Positions 60,954-64,000 of a DNA stretch of 64,000 nucleotides are shown here, one piece after another. Position 1 is the first letter of the stretch. The number at the start of each line of letters is the position of its first letter. A program made the translations under genes and the position numbers. The notes below the pieces were generated by a model. That model was not told the DNA's origin and did no database searches. It worked only from the letters and a program-made list of their open reading frames with translations. The DNA lies in assembly GCF_002699855.1 (NCBI RefSeq), contig NZ_LKBW01000310.1, positions 19,119 to 83,118 of the forward strand, in the 5' to 3' direction. This stretch comes from Pseudomonas amygdali (GTDB lineage Bacteria > Pseudomonadota > Gammaproteobacteria > Pseudomonadales > Pseudomonadaceae).

Positions 60954-62021
60954 TCAGTTCATCTCGATGATGACCTGCTCGTTCCACTTCTGAGGCAGCG
61001 CTTTGGAGGTTTTTTCCCAGGCATCTGCGTCCTTGATCGGCTTGGCATTGAGGTATTGCTCATGCGGCAGCAACTGGGCTTTCACGTCGTCTGGCAGCTT
61101 GATGTGTTCAACGCGAATCGGACGCGCATTGCCTTTGGCCAGGTTGATCTGACCGGCATCGCTGAAGGTGTATTCACGCGCCAGTTTGGCGGCGTTCGGG
61201 TGCTTGGCGTATTTGTTGATGATGGTGGTGTAGCCGGAAACCACCGAACCGTCCGAAGGGATCAGCACCACGTAGTCATCCGGTTTGGCCATCTTGGCTT
61301 TGTAGTTGAGACCGTTGAAGTCCCAGACCACGCCGACTTCGATTTCGCCTTTTTCGATGGTTTGAATGGTCGGGTTGGCCAGTGACAGGCGTTTCTGCTT
61401 GGCCAGGTCGGTGAACAGTGCCAGGCCTGGCTCGATGTTGCTTTCGTCGCCTTTCATGGCAATGGCTGCGGCCAGTACACCATTGGTTGCTTGCGCAGCA
61501 GTGCTTACATCACCAATGGAAACCTTGTATTTACCGGTTTTCAGGTCGGCCCAGCTTTTCGGTATTTCAGAGCCGTGCAACAGGTTCTTGTTGACGATAA
61601 AGGCGATGGTGCCGGTATAGGCCAGCGCCCAATGGCCGTCCTTGTCCTTGGCCCAGTCCGGAATCTGCTCCCAAGTGGTTGGCTTGTAAGGCTGGGTCAC
61701 GCCTTTGGCGACGGCTATAGGGCCGAACGCGGCACCCACGTCGCCGATGTCACCGCTGGCGTTGTCTTTCTCCGCATCGAATTTGGCGATCTCCTGGGCC
61801 GAACTCATGTCGGTGTCCATGTGCTTGAGGCCGTATTTGGTTTCCAGGTCTTTCCAGATGCCACCCCAGTTAGCCCAGTCATCCGGCATGCCGAGACTAT
61901 TGACCGCACCTTCAGCCTTGGCCGCAGCCTCCAGCGTTTTAAGGTCTGTGTCCGCAGCCATGACCAGCGAACTCATTGCCATGGCTGAACCGAGGAGTGA
62001 TGCCAACAAAAGATGTTTCAT
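60954..62021 (-). CDS. ABC transporter periplasmic substrate-binding protein
   Basis: A 355-residue exported protein (signal peptide about 1-22, MKHLLLASLLGSAMAMSSLVMA) of the PotD/FbpA-like class 2 binding-protein fold: AYTGTIAFIVNKNLL, IPKSWADLKTGKYKV, GEIEVGVVWDFNG. A GGAGCTC Shine-Dalgarno precedes the start. First gene of the importer operon, reading away from the GntR gene. Homologous proteins bind iron, polyamines, thiamine or 2-aminoethylphosphonate; the cluster favours the last type. Confidence 0.9.
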   Translation of the reverse strand: MKHLLLASLLGSAMAMSSLVMAADTDLKTLEAAAKAEGAVNSLGMPDDWANWGGIWKDLETKYGLKHMDTDMSSAQEIAKFDAEKDNASGDIGDVGAAFGPIAVAKGVTQPYKPTTWEQIPDWAKDKDGHWALAYTGTIAFIVNKNLLHGSEIPKSWADLKTGKYKVSIGDVSTAAQATNGVLAAAIAMKGDESNIEPGLALFTDLAKQKRLSLANPTIQTIEKGEIEVGVVWDFNGLNYKAKMAKPDDYVVLIPSDGSVVSGYTTIINKYAKHPNAAKLAREYTFSDAGQINLAKGNARPIRVEHIKLPDDVKAQLLPHEQYLNAKPIKDADAWEKTSKALPQKWNEQVIIEMN

Positions 62022-62070
62022 TCGGAGCTCCTAGTGCACTTCTTGCAAGAAGTGTTCGTTTCGGATTGTT

Positions 62071-62082
62071 TGGTCTAGATCA
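62071..62082. promoter_or_regulatory. GntR/HutC-type operator upstream of the importer operon
   Basis: TGGTCTAGATCA, an imperfect palindrome with the GT-N4-AC-type core of GntR sites and very close to the PhnF operator TGGTATAGACCA known from mycobacteria. It is 50 bases upstream of the binding-protein start. Confidence 0.65.
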
Positions 62083-62350
62083 GCAATACCTGAGCCAAGT
62101 TAGGCTTTTTGCATGACATTTTCGTGTCGTGTTCAGTGCCAGAAGCTGTTTTTAACGTGGTTCGGCAGTGCCTGGCGCTAAGCGTAGACCATGGGATCGT
62201 GCTTGCTTTTCAACGGCTAAAGGCCTTTTTTCGGAGCAGTTGGCATGTATCGTGTTTTGTCATGTCACAGAATGGTCATGTGCCCGGCCTAGGCTTGAAG
62301 CAATGGAGTTAATGGCGTCGGTTGCACTGATGTGTGCCCCGCAATAGAGC

Positions 62351-62362
62351 TGGTCTAGTCCA
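62351..62362. promoter_or_regulatory. GntR/HutC-type operator upstream of the regulator gene
   Basis: TGGTCTAGTCCA, sharing its first eight bases with the site at 62071, 14 bases before the GntR start. Its position argues that the regulator also controls its own gene. Confidence 0.65.
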
Positions 62363-62375
62363 GACGGATACCGGA

Positions 62376-63098
62376 ATGCGCGAAGATGTGCCACGGGCGG
62401 TAACAACGATTTGCAGTGCTCTGCAGGAGCAGATCGAACATGGCTTGTTGCCGCATGGCAGCAAGCTGCCTGCGGAACGCAAGCTTAGCGAGGTGTTCGC
62501 TACCACCCGTATCACGTTGCGTGAGGCCCTCGTGCAACTGGAGGCGCAAGGGCTTATTTACCGTGAAGAGCGTCGCGGCTGGTTCATTTCCCCGCCACGA
62601 CTGGCGTATGACTTGATTCGGCGCAGCCATTTTCACGCAATGGTCTGCGCGCAGGGAAGAGTGGCTCACACTCAGCTGCTGTCGGCACGTCTGCAACCGG
62701 CTTCGGCGATGATCTGCGAAATGCTCGAACTGCCTGCGCTGTCGAGCGTGATCCAGATCTGCCGCGCCCGGCGTATCGATCAGCGGCTGGTGCTCTATGT
62801 CGAGCATTACCTGAGGCCGGAATTATTCCCCGGCATCCTCGATCACGACCTGAACGAGTCACTCACCGAGCTTTATGCCCGCTGTTATGACCTGCATTAC
62901 GGACAAGTACGTTTCGATATGGTCCCCACGGCACTGCATGCCGACGCTGCAGCCGCCTTGAAGGTTTCCCTGGGCAGCCCCGGCCTGCGTATTGCAAGAA
63001 TAAACTATGACCAGCGTGATCGACTGATTGATTGCGATCTTGAATACTGGCGTCATGATGCTATTCATGTGCGCGCCAATGTGCGTGGCAAGTTGTAG
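62376..63098 (+). CDS. GntR/HutC-family regulator with UTRA domain
   Basis: A 240-residue regulator: winged HTH (about 8-72, LPHGSKLPAERKLSEVFATTRITLREALVQLEAQGLIYREERRGWFIS) and a UTRA effector-binding domain (about 85-235). The UTRA group includes PhnF/PhnR, which respond to phosphonates. Start at 62376 is preferred over a GTG 14 codons upstream because the latter would place the operator inside the coding region. Presumed repressor of the importer operon. Confidence 0.88.
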   Translation: MREDVPRAVTTICSALQEQIEHGLLPHGSKLPAERKLSEVFATTRITLREALVQLEAQGLIYREERRGWFISPPRLAYDLIRRSHFHAMVCAQGRVAHTQLLSARLQPASAMICEMLELPALSSVIQICRARRIDQRLVLYVEHYLRPELFPGILDHDLNESLTELYARCYDLHYGQVRFDMVPTALHADAAAALKVSLGSPGLRIARINYDQRDRLIDCDLEYWRHDAIHVRANVRGKL

Positions 63099-63585
63099 TT
63101 GAGTGCGGCTCTTCAAAAACTCCGGGCATGCGGCAAGTTTCAGTAAATTAATATCGGTGTATTCAGCGCGTTGTTAGTTGCGGGTGCCAGCCAGTAAGAC
63201 GTGACCTTCCTCTTCATTGAAAACCTTGGCTGTGCGGGCCGCTCAGGTCGAGTACATGCGCGCAGACGTCCGGCTTATTTAAAAATTTAATCAGAAAATA
63301 ACTTTAAGCTGCAAAGGGGTGAGCGTAATTTAAAAAGTTTTTGAGGTGAAAAAGTTAAGGTTTTTTTATTCCAGTTGTCGAAAATAAATAGTAAAAATCC
63401 GTATTGATTAATATTTATTAGTTGGGTGTGATACGTTTTTAGAGCGTCATTGCGCGTGGTCGGTAAGTGGATTGCCTGGCGCAGTTTCGCGTGTGGGATG
63501 TGAAGGTTGATATCGTAGCTGGCCGTTAACGTGTGAATTGATGAGTGCGGCTACTTTCATTTAAAGGATCTATGAGGGCGCTGTA
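63099..63585. other. AT-rich intergenic region
   Basis: A 487-base spacer whose stretch from 63280 to 63430 is conspicuously AT-rich (AATTTAATCAG, TTTAAAAAGTTT, AATATTTATTAG), unlike the GC-rich surroundings. Just before the next gene there is AAAGGA (63562-63567) and a 4-codon mini-frame ATGAGGGCGCTGTAA (63572-63586) whose stop overlaps the following start. No repeats, operators or RNA genes are recognised. The composition suggests laterally acquired DNA. Confidence 0.45.
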
Positions 63586-64000
63586 ATGAATCTCGAAAAA
63601 GCGTTGGTATTACGGACATGTGCAAATAACATGGCCGATCACTGTGGTTTGGTGTGGCCTGTCTCAGGGACCGTTGAGTGCAGGCACTGGCAACCCACAA
63701 AAGCACATGAAAATGGACTGGCAGGTTTATTGTGGGGTGTTGGAACCAGCGCCTTTTTGAGTGTTCATGCCGATGCGCGATGGGTTGTCTGTGAAGTGGC
63801 CGTTGCCGACCTCATTGCGTTGTCCGAGAGCGGAATGGTGAAATTCCAGCGGGCGCAAGTCGTTCATGTCGGTGACAAAAGCAGTGCTGCACATTACCTC
63901 TTGATGCACCGGGCCAGTTACTCATCGGGGAGTATCAGTTTTTTTGTGTTCGGGCTGGTTAGGGCCTGCCGTCAGGCAGGCCCTTGTTTTACCAGCTCGG
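63586..64000 (+). CDS. Orphan protein, open to the window edge
   Basis: An ATG at 63586 opens a frame (MNLEKALVLRTCANNMADHCGLVWPVSGTVECRHWQPTKAHENGLAGLLWGVG...) that has no stop before the window end, 138 codons. A block with Cys...ENGLAGLLWG, followed by VHVGDKSSAAHYL, looks like a small soluble domain not known to me. The frame crosses a strong intrinsic terminator (63962-63990), so the true stop was probably before it and the gene may be frameshifted, for example at T7 (63939-63945), where one extra T would give a stop near 63960. Function unknown. Confidence 0.5.
   Translation, partial: MNLEKALVLRTCANNMADHCGLVWPVSGTVECRHWQPTKAHENGLAGLLWGVGTSAFLSVHADARWVVCEVAVADLIALSESGMVKFQRAQVVHVGDKSSAAHYLLMHRASYSSGSISFFVFGLVRACRQAGPCFTSS
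63962..63990. terminator. Strong intrinsic terminator at the right edge
   Basis: Perfect 9-bp stem GGGCCTGCC/GGCAGGCCC with loop GTCA, followed by TTGTTTT. Confidence 0.88.

Larger units (their letters stand above)
62022..62375. other. Divergent control region of the importer and its GntR regulator
   Basis: A 354-base spacer between two divergent genes with a candidate operator near each end (listed separately). The stretch between 62083 and 62350 is AT-rich in part (AGCTGTTTTTAACG, GGCCTTTTTTCGG) and carries no gene. Confidence 0.55.

Noticed and set aside
1..64000. CRISPR arrays, insertion sequences, prophage genes and riboswitches
   Set aside because: No regularly spaced repeats, transposase or phage-type genes, or recognisable riboswitch aptamers were found on either strand.

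Overview
The window is a gene-dense, moderately GC-rich stretch of a gammaproteobacterial chromosome and almost certainly comes from a fluorescent Pseudomonas, most likely the P. syringae group. The first block has the P. aeruginosa PA1005-PA1013 order (bepA-like protease, TusA-like protein, PerM-like transporter, bcp, gcvR-like, dapA, bamC, MBL hydrolase, purC). Other Pseudomonas-type features are the rnd-ycgL-hydroxyacid dehydrogenase-ycgN run, a periplasmic copper-oxidase pair (copAB), a symporter-domain hybrid sensor kinase and short palindromic REP-like repeats. Species assignment is inference from gene content. No insertion sequence, prophage, CRISPR array or rRNA operon was found.

Layout. 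1-7.6 kb: housekeeping block for envelope biogenesis (BepA, BamC), lysine/cell-wall precursors (DapA), peroxide defence (Bcp) and purines (PurC). 7.7-9.2 kb: tRNA-Ser(CGA) followed by a ParE/ParD-type toxin-antitoxin pair and a GvpU-like gene. 9.5-18 kb: malic enzyme, lipid A phosphoethanolamine transferase, RNase D and small conserved genes. 18-24 kb: copBA, YajD nuclease, a stand-alone cyclic-nucleotide-binding protein and oligopeptidase B. 24-32 kb: glutamine amidotransferase, MoxR/VWA pair, a DUF4160/DUF2442-HTH pair, cysK and an lpxO-like lipid A hydroxylase. 32-40 kb: a 1157-residue hybrid kinase, an LplT-like/acyltransferase fusion broken by a single-base frameshift, a bile-acid/sodium-type symporter, rdgC, then tRNA-Val and tRNA-Asp. 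40.4-41.4 kb: an AT-rich stretch with one exported orphan. 41.5-47.2 kb: CoA transferase, VOC protein, an apparent tartrate module (LysR regulator, tartrate dehydrogenase, DAACS carrier) and a cupin gene broken by a 7-bp tandem duplication. 47.4-57.3 kb: a two-domain JAMM-like DUF4329 protein, a Mip-type FKBP, YkvA, an XRE pair, an EAL-CBS-GGDEF protein, the Prc protease, a quinone oxidoreductase and a HAD phosphatase. 57.4-63.1 kb: a full ABC uptake cluster with an alkaline-phosphatase-superfamily enzyme and a divergent GntR/UTRA regulator flanked by two matching operator-like palindromes, suggesting uptake and cleavage of an organophosphorus compound. The end holds an AT-rich spacer and an orphan open frame that runs through a strong terminator hairpin.

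The most interesting points are: the tandem DUF4329 protein, whose first domain carries a JAMM-like set of residues that the second has lost; a 37-bp palindrome holding two inverted consensus DnaA boxes; the two explained frameshifts (G6 tract; 7-bp duplication); the GntR operators tied to a small phosphodiesterase and ABC importer; and a DAACS carrier with an altered NxDGT motif beside tartrate dehydrogenase.
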